A DNA stretch of 46,339 nt from Clostridia bacterium (GCA_017461365.1 JAFTYG010000052.1:1-46339), one strand, 5' to 3'; positions 23,407 to 33,110 are shown, numbered from the stretch's first letter. Notes: a model not told the origin generated them from the sequence alone. Made by a program: numbers and translations.

Positions 23407-23682
23407 ATGAGCGGACAAGACAGACAGGAACATGAGATATTCGTAAAGCAAAGACAGGAAATGAGCGTTCGCGGCGTGAAGGATATAGACAGCTTCGACG
23501 AGACGGGCGCGGTCTTGCAGACGGTGGAGGGCGAGCTTACCGTTGAGGGCAGCGAATTGAAGATAGGTATTCTCGATACGGATAAGGGAGTCGTTACGAT
23601 CACGGGAAAAATAAACGGTATATTTTATTCGGGTGAGAACACGCAGGAAAAAAAGGGAATAATATCCCGATTTTTCAGATAA
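23407..23682 (+). CDS. yabP: Sporulation protein YabP
   Basis: The 91-residue protein belongs to the YabP/YqfC family of small beta-rich sporulation proteins, seen in the core VRGVKDIDSFDETGAVLQTVEGELTVEG pattern with alternating hydrophobic residues. The ATG at 23407 is chosen over the longer frame since GCGGAGG precedes it. It is normally expressed in the mother cell and needed for spore cortex or coat formation together with yabQ. A stable hairpin covers its ribosome binding site, suggesting translational or attenuation control that separates it from the constitutive rqcP upstream. Confidence 0.88.
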   Translation: MSGQDRQEHEIFVKQRQEMSVRGVKDIDSFDETGAVLQTVEGELTVEGSELKIGILDTDKGVVTITGKINGIFYSGENTQEKKGIISRFFR

Positions 23683-23703
23683 AACATATATTCGGGGATA
23701 AAA

Positions 23704-24321
23704 ATGGAAATATCGCCAATACAGATATTCTATATGACGCTCGTATCTCTTGCCCTCGGCGCTACGGCGGGTATTATCAACGACGTAAATCGAGCGGTGA
23801 GGATATTTTTGGGTGTAAGATACGGGGCGCGTCGGTTTGAAAAGCTATACAGCATAAAGCTTCCATTGCTGAAGAGATGTATCAAAGAGCCAAGTGAGAG
23901 TAAGGCGTCAAAAGTTCTGCTGCCCGTTATCATGTTTTTTCAGGATGTGCTTCTTTTTGCTTTTTCGGGCGTTGGCGTAGCCATACTTAATTATTATTTC
24001 AACAGCGGACGGGCGCGTATATATACCCCACTGGCTGTCGTAGCGGGATTTGTGATCTATTATTTTACCGTTGGCAGAGCAGTGTTGTATTTTTCGGAAG
24101 CCGCGGTATTTTTTATAAAAGCCGCCTTTTTGATAATTTTTGAGCTTTTTTACTATCCTGCGCGTCGCATTGTCAATTTTTTTGGGATTTTTGCAAAAAA
24201 AATATGCACAAATCTTTATAAAACTATTGCAAAAAAACAAAAAATGGTGTATAATAATAACAAGATAAATTTTGTGAAGCGCTCCGCCGCGCGCGGATTT
24301 GCGGATGTCACAAAAAAGTGA
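23704..24321 (+). CDS. yabQ: Spore cortex biosynthesis protein YabQ
   Basis: The 205-residue membrane protein has about four or five helices (around 5-30, 75-95, 100-125 and 130-155). It has the YabQ-like opening ISPIQIFYMTLVSLALGATAGIINDVNRAVR with its conserved D-x-x-R. In B. subtilis YabQ is a mother-cell membrane protein required for cortex formation. The last 45 residues are basic and Lys/Asn-rich. The gene follows yabP by 21 bp and precedes divIC by 16 bp. The synteny makes the call firm despite low sequence conservation. Confidence 0.87.
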   Translation: MEISPIQIFYMTLVSLALGATAGIINDVNRAVRIFLGVRYGARRFEKLYSIKLPLLKRCIKEPSESKASKVLLPVIMFFQDVLLFAFSGVGVAILNYYFNSGRARIYTPLAVVAGFVIYYFTVGRAVLYFSEAAVFFIKAAFLIIFELFYYPARRIVNFFGIFAKKICTNLYKTIAKKQKMVYNNNKINFVKRSAARGFADVTKK

Positions 24322-24337
24322 TCTTTGGGGGACCGTA

Positions 24338-24640
24338 ATGTTAGTCAAGAAATATTTCAAGGGCAAAAAAACCGCAGCATCAATGCTGATCCAGGGCTTT
24401 CTGGTTCTGCTTTTTGTTTTTGCGGTCGTTTTTTTTCTCTGGAGCTTGATGAACTATAACGAAACTATGGAACAGACCAAAGAACAGAAAGCAAAGATAG
24501 AACAGCTGAGCGATGAGATAGAGCAGATGCAGTATCTCGTCGACGCGCCTCTTGACGACGATTATAAAATGAGGATAGCGCGCGAAAAGCTTGGAATGTG
24601 CTTTCCCGATGAGATCATATTTCATACGGACATCGAATGA
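24338..24640 (+). CDS. divIC: Septum formation initiator DivIC/FtsB family protein
   Basis: The 100-residue protein has one transmembrane helix (about 18-40) and a short coiled coil (about 45-70, QTKEQKAKIEQLSDEIEQMQ). The helix joins FtsL and DivIB/FtsQ in the division complex at the septum. A C-terminal block YKMRIAREKLGMCFPDE matches the family end motif. The ATG at 24338 follows GGGGG at 8 bp; the open frame begins further up inside yabQ. Unusually, the gene that follows is glgB. Confidence 0.9.
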   Translation: MLVKKYFKGKKTAASMLIQGFLVLLFVFAVVFFLWSLMNYNETMEQTKEQKAKIEQLSDEIEQMQYLVDAPLDDDYKMRIAREKLGMCFPDEIIFHTDIE

Positions 24641-24680
24641 TTGCTGAATATACAAACTAAGGAAGGGTTGGTGATCAACA

Positions 24681-26582
24681 GTGAAACATCAGGATATGGC
24701 TGCGTATTTGTTCCATCAGGGAACGAACTACAAGGCTTATGAATATTTGGGTGCACATAAAACGGAGGAGGGATACGTTTTCCGTGTCTGGGCTCCGAAC
24801 GCCGAACGCGTTTTTGTGGTAGGCGATTTTAATAACTGGACCGACATATGCCCTATGATAAGAACTACCGAGGGCGGTGTATGGGAGGCGCTTATCGCTT
24901 CCGATGCTGTTAAGGTGGGAGACAAGTATAAGTACAAGATATACAATAATGGAAGAGCAGTATGCAAGTCCGATCCCTACGGCATTGAGACCGAGCTTCC
25001 TCCCGATACGGCGACAGTAATAGGTGACATTGACGGCTACGAGTGGCGGGACAGCGGATGGCTATCTCACAGAAAAAGAAAGGCGGGTAAGTTCAGCTCT
25101 GAGCCCTTGAATGTTTATGAGCTTCATCTCGGCTCGTGGAAAAGACACGACGACGGCTCTTTGTACACCTATGCGGAGGTTGCAGCCGAGCTCGCGCCTT
25201 ACGTTAAACAGATGGGATATACTCACATAGAGCTTCTTCCTGTTATGGAGCATCCTTACGACGGCTCTTGGGGCTATCAGGTATGCTCTTATTACGCGCC
25301 TACCGCGAGACACGGCTCACCAAAAGACTTTATGGCATTTGTCGACTCGATGCATGAGGCGGGAATTGGCGTTATACTTGACTGGGTGCCCGCTCATTTT
25401 CCTAAGGACGAACACGGACTTTATGAGTTTGACGGAATGCCCTTGTACGAATATCAGGGCTGGGACCGCATAGAGCACGAGGGCTGGGGAACACGCCGCT
25501 TTGACGTGGGGCGTAACGAGGTAGAGTGCTTCCTTGTTTCCAACGCGATGTTCTGGATAGAGAAATATCACGTCGACGGACTCCGTGTCGATGCGGTTGC
25601 ATCAATGCTTTATCTTGACTACGACAAGCGCCCCGGCGAGTGGGTGCCCAACGTGTACGGCGACAACAAGTGCCTTGAAGCTATCGCCTTCTTCCAGAAG
25701 CTTAACGGTTGGCTTGAGGGCAAGCACCCCGACGTGCTTATGATCGCGGAGGAGTCCACCGCTTGGGGAAATCTGACAAAATTTGCCGACGGCGGTCTCG
25801 GATTTGACGCTAAGTGGAATATGGGTTGGATGAACGATACGCTTTCGTATATTTCGATCGATCCGCTGTTCAGAAAGTACCACCACGAAAAAATGACCTT
25901 TGCGCTTACCTATTCGTTCAACGAGAAGTATATACTCTCGGTATCGCACGATGAGGTCGTTCACGGAAAGAAATCGCTTCTTGACAAGATGTGGGGCGAC
26001 TATTGGCAGAAATTTGCGGGTATGCGCGCATATCTCGGATTTATGATGACTCACCCCGGTAAGAAGCTTCTGTTTATGGGAAGTGAGTTCGGTCAGTTTA
26101 TCGAGTGGAAATACGACGATCAGCTCGATTGGTTCTTGCTCGAATATGAGTCGCATTCCAAGCTTCAGCATTACGTATCCGAGCTTAACCATCTTTATCT
26201 CTCGACTCCCGCTATGTGGCAGATCGACGATTCGTGGGACGGCTTCCATTGGATAGACGCGGATAACAGAGATCAGAGTATATTCTCGTATCGCAGAATA
26301 GATAAAAAGGGTAATGAGATCATCGTTCTGATAAACTTTACGCCCGTCGTAAGAGAGGATTTTCTTCTTGGAGTTCCTTGTTCGGGTGTTTATGAGGAGA
26401 TATTCAATTCTGACAGCGAGGAGTTCGGAGGAAGCGGCGTTGTTAATATAGGAGAGATGAAAACAACGGGCGCGTCGTGGAACTATCTTCCCGATTCCGT
26501 AAGACTTCGCGTTCCGCCTCTCGGAATGACCGTTATCAAACGTAAGAAGAAAAAGCCTGCTGAGGGCGCGCAAAGAACCTAA
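24681..26582 (+). CDS. glgB: 1,4-alpha-glucan branching enzyme GlgB (GH13)
   Basis: The enzyme cuts alpha-1,4 chains and rejoins them as alpha-1,6 branches in glycogen. The 633-residue protein starts with a CBM48 domain (about 15-115, with YLGAHKTEEGYVFRVWAPNA and VVGDFNNW). The catalytic barrel has Asp304 (DGLRVDAV), Glu357 (IAEEST) and Asp424 (SHDEVVHG), with spacing close to the E. coli enzyme. A C-terminal beta domain follows. It lacks the extra N-terminal module of long GlgB proteins. The GTG start at 24681 is 13 bp after GGAAGGG. It is the first gene of the glycogen operon and only 40 bp after divIC. Confidence 0.96.
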   Translation: MKHQDMAAYLFHQGTNYKAYEYLGAHKTEEGYVFRVWAPNAERVFVVGDFNNWTDICPMIRTTEGGVWEALIASDAVKVGDKYKYKIYNNGRAVCKSDPYGIETELPPDTATVIGDIDGYEWRDSGWLSHRKRKAGKFSSEPLNVYELHLGSWKRHDDGSLYTYAEVAAELAPYVKQMGYTHIELLPVMEHPYDGSWGYQVCSYYAPTARHGSPKDFMAFVDSMHEAGIGVILDWVPAHFPKDEHGLYEFDGMPLYEYQGWDRIEHEGWGTRRFDVGRNEVECFLVSNAMFWIEKYHVDGLRVDAVASMLYLDYDKRPGEWVPNVYGDNKCLEAIAFFQKLNGWLEGKHPDVLMIAEESTAWGNLTKFADGGLGFDAKWNMGWMNDTLSYISIDPLFRKYHHEKMTFALTYSFNEKYILSVSHDEVVHGKKSLLDKMWGDYWQKFAGMRAYLGFMMTHPGKKLLFMGSEFGQFIEWKYDDQLDWFLLEYESHSKLQHYVSELNHLYLSTPAMWQIDDSWDGFHWIDADNRDQSIFSYRRIDKKGNEIIVLINFTPVVREDFLLGVPCSGVYEEIFNSDSEEFGGSGVVNIGEMKTTGASWNYLPDSVRLRVPPLGMTVIKRKKKKPAEGAQRT

Positions 26583-26654
26583 AAATAATTTTTGCCAATG
26601 TGCGAATTTTTTTAACATTATTGAGCAAAGACTAAAAAATAAACGGAGGACATT

Positions 26655-27866
26655 ATGTTCAGGAAAAAAGAATGTGTAGCTATGCTATTGGCAGGAGGTC
26701 AGGGAAGCCGCCTTTATGCGCTGACCGAAAAGACCGCAAAGCCTGCCGTACCCTTTGGCGGTAAGTACCGCATTATTGATTTTCCCCTATCAAACTGCGT
26801 AAACTCGGGTATCGACACCGTAGGCGTCCTTACTCAGTATCAGCCCTTAGTCCTTAACGATTATATCGGAAACGGTCTGCCCTGGGACCTTGACAGAGCG
26901 CAGGGAGGTGTTAAGATACTTCCCCCGTATCAGGGTAAAAACGGAGCCGATTGGTACACGGGAACAGCCAACGCGATATATCAGAATATGGCGTTTATCG
27001 AGAGATACGATCCCGAATACGTCATCATCCTCTCGGGAGATCATATATATAAGATGGACTATTCGAAGATGATCGACTATCATAAGAAGATGGGTGCGGA
27101 TGCAACTATCGCGGTTATCGACGTTCCGATAGAAGAAGCAAGCCGCTTCGGTATCATGAGTGTGGACGATAACGGAAGAATATTCAAGTTCTCCGAAAAG
27201 CCCAAAAATCCCGACAGTACGATGGCATCCATGGGTATTTACGTTTTTACAAAGGACGTTCTGTTCCGCTATCTCAACGCGGATGCAGAGGATGAAAACA
27301 GCTCGAATGACTTCGGTAAGAACATAATCCCCGCAATGCTTGCTAACGGCGAAAAGATGGTAGCTTATCCTTTCAGCGGATATTGGAAGGACGTTGGAAC
27401 CATATCCTCTCTCTGGGAGGCTAATATGGATCTTCTCGGTGATGATCCTGAGCTTTCGATAAGCAACGAGGAGTGGCGTATTTATTCGCGTCACGACGCT
27501 CACGCTCCGCAGTACGTCGGAGGTGAGGCTGTTATCGACAACAGCTCCATAACCGAGGGCTGTCAGATATACGGTACTGTACGCAACTCTGTTCTCGGAG
27601 CGGGCGTATGTGTTATGGCAGGCGCGGTAGTTGAGGATGCTGTCATTATGGAGGACGTAGTCATCGGAGAGAACTCCGCGGTCAGATATTCCATAATAGA
27701 CGAGAGAGTTGTTATCGGTAAGGATTGCACCGTCGGTAAGGCTCATAACGAAGCAAAGGGAATTACGGTCGTTGCCGCAGGACTTGAGATAAGCGACGGC
27801 ACGGTTATAGACGATGATAAAATGATCTCAACGCTTCAAGACATCAAAGTAAAGGAGGAGGCATAA
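26655..27866 (+). CDS. glgC: Glucose-1-phosphate adenylyltransferase, catalytic subunit GlgC
   Basis: The 403-residue enzyme makes ADP-glucose from glucose-1-phosphate and ATP, the committed step of glycogen synthesis. It has the nucleotide loop LAGGQGSRL (17-25), [22 protein letters not shown], the [10 protein letters not shown] active-site segment and a C-terminal left-handed beta-helix (about 300-390) of hexapeptide repeats. CGGAGG precedes the ATG. glgD begins one base after its stop, consistent with balanced production of two subunits. Confidence 0.96.
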   Translation: MFRKKECVAMLLAGGQGSRLYALTEKTAKPAVPFGGKYRIIDFPLSNCVNSGIDTVGVLTQYQPLVLNDYIGNGLPWDLDRAQGGVKILPPYQGKNGADWYTGTANAIYQNMAFIERYDPEYVIILSGDHIYKMDYSKMIDYHKKMGADATIAVIDVPIEEASRFGIMSVDDNGRIFKFSEKPKNPDSTMASMGIYVFTKDVLFRYLNADAEDENSSNDFGKNIIPAMLANGEKMVAYPFSGYWKDVGTISSLWEANMDLLGDDPELSISNEEWRIYSRHDAHAPQYVGGEAVIDNSSITEGCQIYGTVRNSVLGAGVCVMAGAVVEDAVIMEDVVIGENSAVRYSIIDERVVIGKDCTVGKAHNEAKGITVVAAGLEISDGTVIDDDKMISTLQDIKVKEEA

Positions 27867-27867
27867 A

Positions 27868-28998
27868 ATGGAAGTTGCAGGATTGATCTTATCCAATATA
27901 CATAACGCTTCTATCCCCGAGCTGACGGGAATAAGAACTATGGCATCCATTCCTTTCGGATGCAGATACCGCCTTGTCGATTTTCCGCTTTCCAATATGG
28001 TAAACTCGGGAATTACAAATATCGGTATCGTTACACATAATAACTACCGTTCGCTTATGGATCATATAGGAACAGGTAAGGACTGGGATCTGGCAAGACG
28101 CTCGGGCGGTATAAAGATATTGCCTCCGTATATTACAACGTACGACACGACAAACGGCGGAAAGTTGTACACGACAAGGCTTGAAGCTCTGATGGGCGTT
28201 GCGGGCTTTATCTCGGGCTGTAAAGAGGATTATATCGTTCTGTCCGATTGCGACGGCATATGCAATATCGACCTCAACGACGTAATTGAGAGACACATAG
28301 ACAGCAACGCGGAGCTGACGATCGTTACAAGAAAGGTCGGCAGCGCGGAGGACGTAGCCCCCAGAAGTAAGGTAATCACCTCCGATGAGAACGGAAGGAT
28401 CACGGATCTGTACTCCTATCTCGGAGACGAGGAGGTTGAGGAGATAAGCACCAATATTATGGTCGCTAATAAGACCTTCCTTGTCAACGCGATAAGTGAG
28501 GCGGGATCGTACGGATACACCGATTTTTACCGTGACGTCGTTGCGCGTGTTCTCGGTAAGGCAAGAATATACAGGTATCTCTATGAGGGCATCTTCGTGC
28601 AGATAACCTCGCTTGAGAGCTACTTCAAGAACTCTATGAAGCTTCTTGAGACCGACGTGAGAGACGGACTCTTTAACGTTGATCAGCGTCCTATATACAC
28701 GAAGCTCCGCAATTCCGCGCCTACCCGTTATACGGGAAAGGCTAAGGTTACAAACAGCTTCGTAGCCGACGGATGCGTAATAGAGGGAACCGTTGAAAAC
28801 TCTATCCTTTTCAGAGGCGTAAGAGTAGGAAAGGGAACGGTAGTCAAAAATTCAATTCTTTTGCAGGATACGTTTACGGGTAACAATGTATCGCTCAACT
28901 GTGTAATTACCGATAAGAATGTTGTTATACGCGACGAAAGAGCTCTCTCGGGACACGAGAGTATGCCCTTCTTTATCCCCAAGGGAAGCATGGTATAA
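27868..28998 (+). CDS. glgD: GlgD, non-catalytic partner of glucose-1-phosphate adenylyltransferase
   Basis: The 376-residue protein aligns with GlgC along its length, including PFGCRYRLVDFPLSNMVNSGI and the C-terminal beta-helix. The nucleotide-binding glycine loop, however, is replaced by LILSNIHNASIPELTGIRTM. In Firmicutes GlgD has little activity alone and raises the activity of GlgC in a GlgCD complex. The missing loop fits that role. It starts one base after the glgC stop with GGAGG inside the end of glgC. Confidence 0.94.
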   Translation: MEVAGLILSNIHNASIPELTGIRTMASIPFGCRYRLVDFPLSNMVNSGITNIGIVTHNNYRSLMDHIGTGKDWDLARRSGGIKILPPYITTYDTTNGGKLYTTRLEALMGVAGFISGCKEDYIVLSDCDGICNIDLNDVIERHIDSNAELTIVTRKVGSAEDVAPRSKVITSDENGRITDLYSYLGDEEVEEISTNIMVANKTFLVNAISEAGSYGYTDFYRDVVARVLGKARIYRYLYEGIFVQITSLESYFKNSMKLLETDVRDGLFNVDQRPIYTKLRNSAPTRYTGKAKVTNSFVADGCVIEGTVENSILFRGVRVGKGTVVKNSILLQDTFTGNNVSLNCVITDKNVVIRDERALSGHESMPFFIPKGSMV

Positions 28999-29006
28999 GA
29001 TCATCT

Positions 29007-29040
29007 TTTTGGAAGTATGTCATATGGCATACTTCCAAAA
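29007..29040. promoter_or_regulatory. 13-bp stem-loop between glgD and glgA
   Basis: TTTTGGAAGTATG (29007-29019) and CATACTTCCAAAA (29028-29040) pair perfectly around an 8-nt loop. Neither strand has a proper T tract after the stem, so an mRNA processing or stability element that sets glgCD apart from glgA is more likely than a terminator. Confidence 0.7.
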
Positions 29041-29087
29041 GTGTTAAAAAAGCAAAACGAATATCAATACAACGGAAAGGATAAAGT

Positions 29088-30524
29088 ATGAAAAAGATAT
29101 TATTTATAGGTGCAGAGGCTATGCCCTTTGCGGCTACGGGCGGTCTTGGCGACGTTATGGGTTCTCTTCCTGCGGCAATATCTGCGGCTGATGGCGACGT
29201 GGACGTCAGAGTCGTTCTGCCTCTTTACGGCGCGGTATCCGAAAAATGGCGTTCGCAGATGACCTTTCTGGGACATTTTGACGTCATGCTTGCATGGAGA
29301 CGGCAGTATTGCGGAATATACAGCCTTGTAAAGGACAACGTTACCTATTATTTTCTTGATAACGAATTTTATTTCAAGCGCGACACGCTTTACGGTTGCT
29401 TTGATGACGGAGAGCGCTTTGCATTTTTCTGCAAGGCTGCCATAGAAATGATCGGATTCGTCGGATATTATCCCGACGTTCTCCACGCGCACGATTGGCA
29501 GGCGGCGCTCTCGCTGATCTATCTTGATACAAAATATCGCCATATCAGCGGATACGAAAACATTAAAACCGTATTTACGATCCATAATATTGAGTATCAG
29601 GGAAAGTACGATCTCGGAATATTGCGCGAGGTGTTTGACCTCTCGGATTGGGATACGCATATCGTTGAATATGACGGATGCATAAATCTTATGAAGGGTG
29701 CTATCGTTTGCGCAAATAAGGTGAGCACCGTAAGCCCGAGATACGCCGAGGAGATCAAGAGCGCAGAATATGCTCACGGTCTTGAAAAGGTTCTTGAGGA
29801 AAATTCCTGCAAGCTTTGCGGTATCCTCAACGGAATAGATTATAATTTTTATGATCCCGAAACAAACGGCGGAATTGCCAAAAATTTCTCTGCAACGTCA
29901 ATTTATGACAAATATGAGAACAAAATTGCCCTCCAGAGAGAGGTTGGACTGCCCGAAAACAAAAATATTCCGATAATTTCGGTAATTTCTCGACTTGCTT
30001 CGCATAAAGGTCTTGACTTAATCACCGAAATGGTATATAATTTAATGTATGAGCGCGATGCGCAGCTTGTGATCCTCGGAAAGGGAGAGGCTGTATATGA
30101 GAGCTTCTTTACCGATCTTGAGCGCGCCTTCCCCGAAAAGGTCAAGGCGCTTATGACATATGACAGAGATCTTGCAAACCGTATCTATGCGGCAACCGAT
30201 ATATTCCTTATGCCGTCAAAGAGCGAGCCTTGCGGACTTTCTCAGATGATCGCTTCAAGATACGGGGCAATTCCCGTTACAAGAGAGACCGGTGGACTTT
30301 ATGACTCTATAAAGAGCTATTATGAGGCTGACGGACAGATACACGGTAACGGATTTACATTCTTCGATTATTCATCGGCAGTTCTTCGCCGCCGTACCGA
30401 CGACGCAATAGACCTCTGGTACGATGAAGGAAAGAGAATGGCGCTTATCGGAAAGATCATGACTACCGACTTTTCTTGGAAAGCATCGGCTATACGCTAT
30501 ATTGAGATGTATTCGTCTCTTTAA
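29088..30524 (+). CDS. glgA: Glycogen synthase GlgA (GT5)
   Basis: The enzyme adds glucose from ADP-glucose to growing alpha-1,4 chains. The 478-residue GT-B protein has the N-terminal glucan/ADP-glucose motif, but it reads ATGGLGDV (Ala16), where the E. coli protein has KTGGL with Lys15. Later landmarks are HAHDWQAAL, FTIHNIEYQG, NGIDY, and the C-terminal PSKSEPCGLSQM with the conserved Glu-Pro-Cys-Gly. Length and order are normal. GGAAAGGAT precedes the ATG. It lies 89 bp after glgD across a stable stem-loop. Confidence 0.94.
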   Translation: MKKILFIGAEAMPFAATGGLGDVMGSLPAAISAADGDVDVRVVLPLYGAVSEKWRSQMTFLGHFDVMLAWRRQYCGIYSLVKDNVTYYFLDNEFYFKRDTLYGCFDDGERFAFFCKAAIEMIGFVGYYPDVLHAHDWQAALSLIYLDTKYRHISGYENIKTVFTIHNIEYQGKYDLGILREVFDLSDWDTHIVEYDGCINLMKGAIVCANKVSTVSPRYAEEIKSAEYAHGLEKVLEENSCKLCGILNGIDYNFYDPETNGGIAKNFSATSIYDKYENKIALQREVGLPENKNIPIISVISRLASHKGLDLITEMVYNLMYERDAQLVILGKGEAVYESFFTDLERAFPEKVKALMTYDRDLANRIYAATDIFLMPSKSEPCGLSQMIASRYGAIPVTRETGGLYDSIKSYYEADGQIHGNGFTFFDYSSAVLRRRTDDAIDLWYDEGKRMALIGKIMTTDFSWKASAIRYIEMYSSL

Positions 30525-30659
30525 GCAAAAATATTATAATTTTTTCTGCTAAAGTGGCAGGATGTCGCTCGGGCGGTATATTGAGACAAAAAATCTGACA
30601 ACGTGTTGAAATACCGTAAATTGAGAAGAGCGTCAGGAAATCAGAAAGGAAACAAAGAA

Positions 30660-33089
30660 ATGGCAAACACCCCAAACAAATCAGACGTAAGAGAAAACAT
30701 TGAAGCAAAGCTGTCGAGATACTTCGGCTGTACGCCTAAGGACGCGTCCAGCGATCAGATGTACAAGGCAGTTGCTATGACAGTCAAAGACATCCTCACT
30801 CAGAAAAGGGGAGATTTTAAGCAGGAGGTAAATGACAAGGGCGCTAAACGCGTATATTATATGTGTATGGAGTTCTTGCTCGGCCGTTCACTGAAAACAA
30901 ATATATGCAATCTGTCTCTCCAAAACGAATATGAGGATGTTCTGAAGGATATGGGCTTTTCGCTTGAGGATCTTTATGAGCTTGAGCCCGACGCAGGCCT
31001 TGGAAACGGAGGTCTCGGCAGACTTGCAGCTTGCTTTATGGATTCTCTGTCTTCTTTGGATTATCCTGCAACGGGCTTCTCGCTCTGCTATGAGTACGGC
31101 TTCTTTAAGCAGATGATAGTGGAGGGAACTCAGATCGAGCTTCCCGATAACTGGCTCCCCGGTGGAGAGGTTTGGCTCGTTCCGAGAACAGACCGTATCT
31201 ATCACGTAAAGATGGGCGGACACATCAAAGAGAATTGGAAAGACGGTCACCTTGAGGTACTTTATGAGGATTGTGAGGACATCGAGGCTGTTCCTTACGA
31301 TATGATGATCTCGGGCTCTGACAGTAAGGCAGTAAGCCAGCTCAGACTCTGGAAGGCAAGAGATACTCATAACTTCAACATGGGACTTTTCACTCAGGGA
31401 CAATATACAAGAGCTATGGAGGAGAGCACGAACGCGGAGATCATATCCAAGGTGCTTTATCCCTCCGACAACCATATAGAGGGTAAGCTCCTTCGTTTGT
31501 CTCAGCAGTATTTCCTCGTGTCCGCATCCTGCCAGAGCATCATCCGCGACCATATGGCAGTTTACGGAACGCTTGAAAACCTTGCGGATAAGGTAGCTAT
31601 CCATATCAACGATACGCACCCCACGCTTTGTATTCCTGAGCTTATGAGAATACTCATAGACGAGTATTTCTATTCTTGGGATAAGGCTTGGGATACCGTT
31701 ACAAAGATCTGCACCTATACCAACCATACAGTTATGCCCGAGGCGCTTGAGACTTGGAATGAGGATCTCTTCCGCCTGAAGCTCCCGAGAATTCACATGA
31801 TAATCGCGGAGATCAACGAGCGTTTCTGCCGCGATGCATGGCAGGCATTCCCCGGAAACTGGAACAGAATTTCCAAGATGAGCATTATCGGATACGGACA
31901 GGTTCGTATGGCTAACCTCTGCGCTGTCGGATGCCACGCCATCAACGGTGTATCCAAGCTCCACTCCGAGATCCTTACAAAGTCTGTATTCAAGGACTTT
32001 TACGCTATGTATCCCGAGAAGTTCTGCAACGTTACAAACGGTATAGCTCACCGCCGTTGGCTCTGCTATTCCAATCCTCAGCTTGCTGGACTGCTCGATG
32101 AGACCATCGGAAGCGGTTATCGCCACAACCCCGAGGAGCTTGCAAACTTCGCGAAGTTCGTTAACGACGAGCAGGTGCTCTCCGAGGTAAGACGCATTAA
32201 GCATGAGAACAAGATAGCTTTCTCCAATTACCTCAATGCAAAGACGGGTAAGACTATCGACACACACTCGCTGTACGACGTGCAGATAAAGAGACTTCAC
32301 GAGTACAAGCGTCAGCTCCTTAACGTTCTTAATATCATCGGGCTTTATATTGATATAAAGGAAAATCCCAATAAGGATTTCCAGCCTCAGACCTTCCTCT
32401 TCGGAGCAAAGGCTGCGCCCGGATATTATATGGCTAAGAAGATAATCAAGCTCATATATTGCCTCGGCAAGGAGATCGAAAACGATCCCGTTGCGAGAGA
32501 GAAGCTGGCTGTTGTATTCCTTGAGGATTATAACGTAAGCCTTGCAGAGCATCTTATCCCCGCGGCTGAGATCAGTGAGCAAATATCCCTTGCAGGTAAG
32601 GAAGCGAGCGGTACGGGCTGTATGAAGCTTATGATGAACGGCGCTATGACCGTAGGTACGCTTGACGGAGCTAACGTTGAGATGCTTGCGGCGGCAGGTA
32701 AGGACAATATGTATATCTTCGGACTTACCAGCACCGAGGTCGACGAGATCTGGCTTCGCGGCTATAACAGTATGGATTACTATACCAATAACGAGCGTCT
32801 CAGAAAGATACTCAACGCGCTTAATATCGGATTTGCGGGCGAATCCTTTGCAGAGATCACGAACTATCTCCTCTCGGGCCCCGGAATTGCCGATCCCTAT
32901 ATGTGTCTTGCTGATTTCGAGTCTTACCGTATCACCAAGGATAGAGCTATCGAGGATTACAACGATAAGAACAAGTGGAACCGTATGTCCCTTATGAACA
33001 TCGCTTCGTCGGGCTACTTTGCCGCTGACCGCTCTATAAACGATTATGCCGAGAATATCTGGCATATCAAGAGAATGACAGATAAATAA
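30660..33089 (+). CDS. glgP: Glycogen/maltodextrin phosphorylase GlgP (GT35)
   Basis: The 809-residue pyridoxal-phosphate enzyme releases glucose-1-phosphate from the chain ends of glycogen. It has GLGNGGLGRLAACF near the N-terminus, HINDTHPTL in the middle and EASGTGCMKLMMNGAMTVGTLDG with the PLP lysine toward the end. The length is normal for bacterial forms. The start at 30660 (MANTPNK) follows AAAGGA; an upstream in-frame ATG at 30603 lacks a site. The 135-bp gap after glgA contains a TATAAT-like box at 30534-30539 but no matching -35, so no clear internal promoter. Confidence 0.96.
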   Translation: MANTPNKSDVRENIEAKLSRYFGCTPKDASSDQMYKAVAMTVKDILTQKRGDFKQEVNDKGAKRVYYMCMEFLLGRSLKTNICNLSLQNEYEDVLKDMGFSLEDLYELEPDAGLGNGGLGRLAACFMDSLSSLDYPATGFSLCYEYGFFKQMIVEGTQIELPDNWLPGGEVWLVPRTDRIYHVKMGGHIKENWKDGHLEVLYEDCEDIEAVPYDMMISGSDSKAVSQLRLWKARDTHNFNMGLFTQGQYTRAMEESTNAEIISKVLYPSDNHIEGKLLRLSQQYFLVSASCQSIIRDHMAVYGTLENLADKVAIHINDTHPTLCIPELMRILIDEYFYSWDKAWDTVTKICTYTNHTVMPEALETWNEDLFRLKLPRIHMIIAEINERFCRDAWQAFPGNWNRISKMSIIGYGQVRMANLCAVGCHAINGVSKLHSEILTKSVFKDFYAMYPEKFCNVTNGIAHRRWLCYSNPQLAGLLDETIGSGYRHNPEELANFAKFVNDEQVLSEVRRIKHENKIAFSNYLNAKTGKTIDTHSLYDVQIKRLHEYKRQLLNVLNIIGLYIDIKENPNKDFQPQTFLFGAKAAPGYYMAKKIIKLIYCLGKEIENDPVAREKLAVVFLEDYNVSLAEHLIPAAEISEQISLAGKEASGTGCMKLMMNGAMTVGTLDGANVEMLAAAGKDNMYIFGLTSTEVDEIWLRGYNSMDYYTNNERLRKILNALNIGFAGESFAEITNYLLSGPGIADPYMCLADFESYRITKDRAIEDYNDKNKWNRMSLMNIASSGYFAADRSINDYAENIWHIKRMTDK

Positions 33090-33110
33090 TTAAAACAAGG
33101 ATAATATCCA

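Noticed and set aside
30525-30659. Internal promoter before glgP
   Set aside because: A TATAAT string is present at 30534-30539, but no -35 hexamer stands at 16-18 bp upstream and there is no extended TG.
30888-33065. 725-codon open frame on the minus strand opposite glgP
   Set aside because: It is a mirror of a highly codon-biased gene: it has no ribosome binding site or promoter, and its translation has low-complexity Val/Ile/Leu-rich sequence without domain features. glgP on the other strand is certain.
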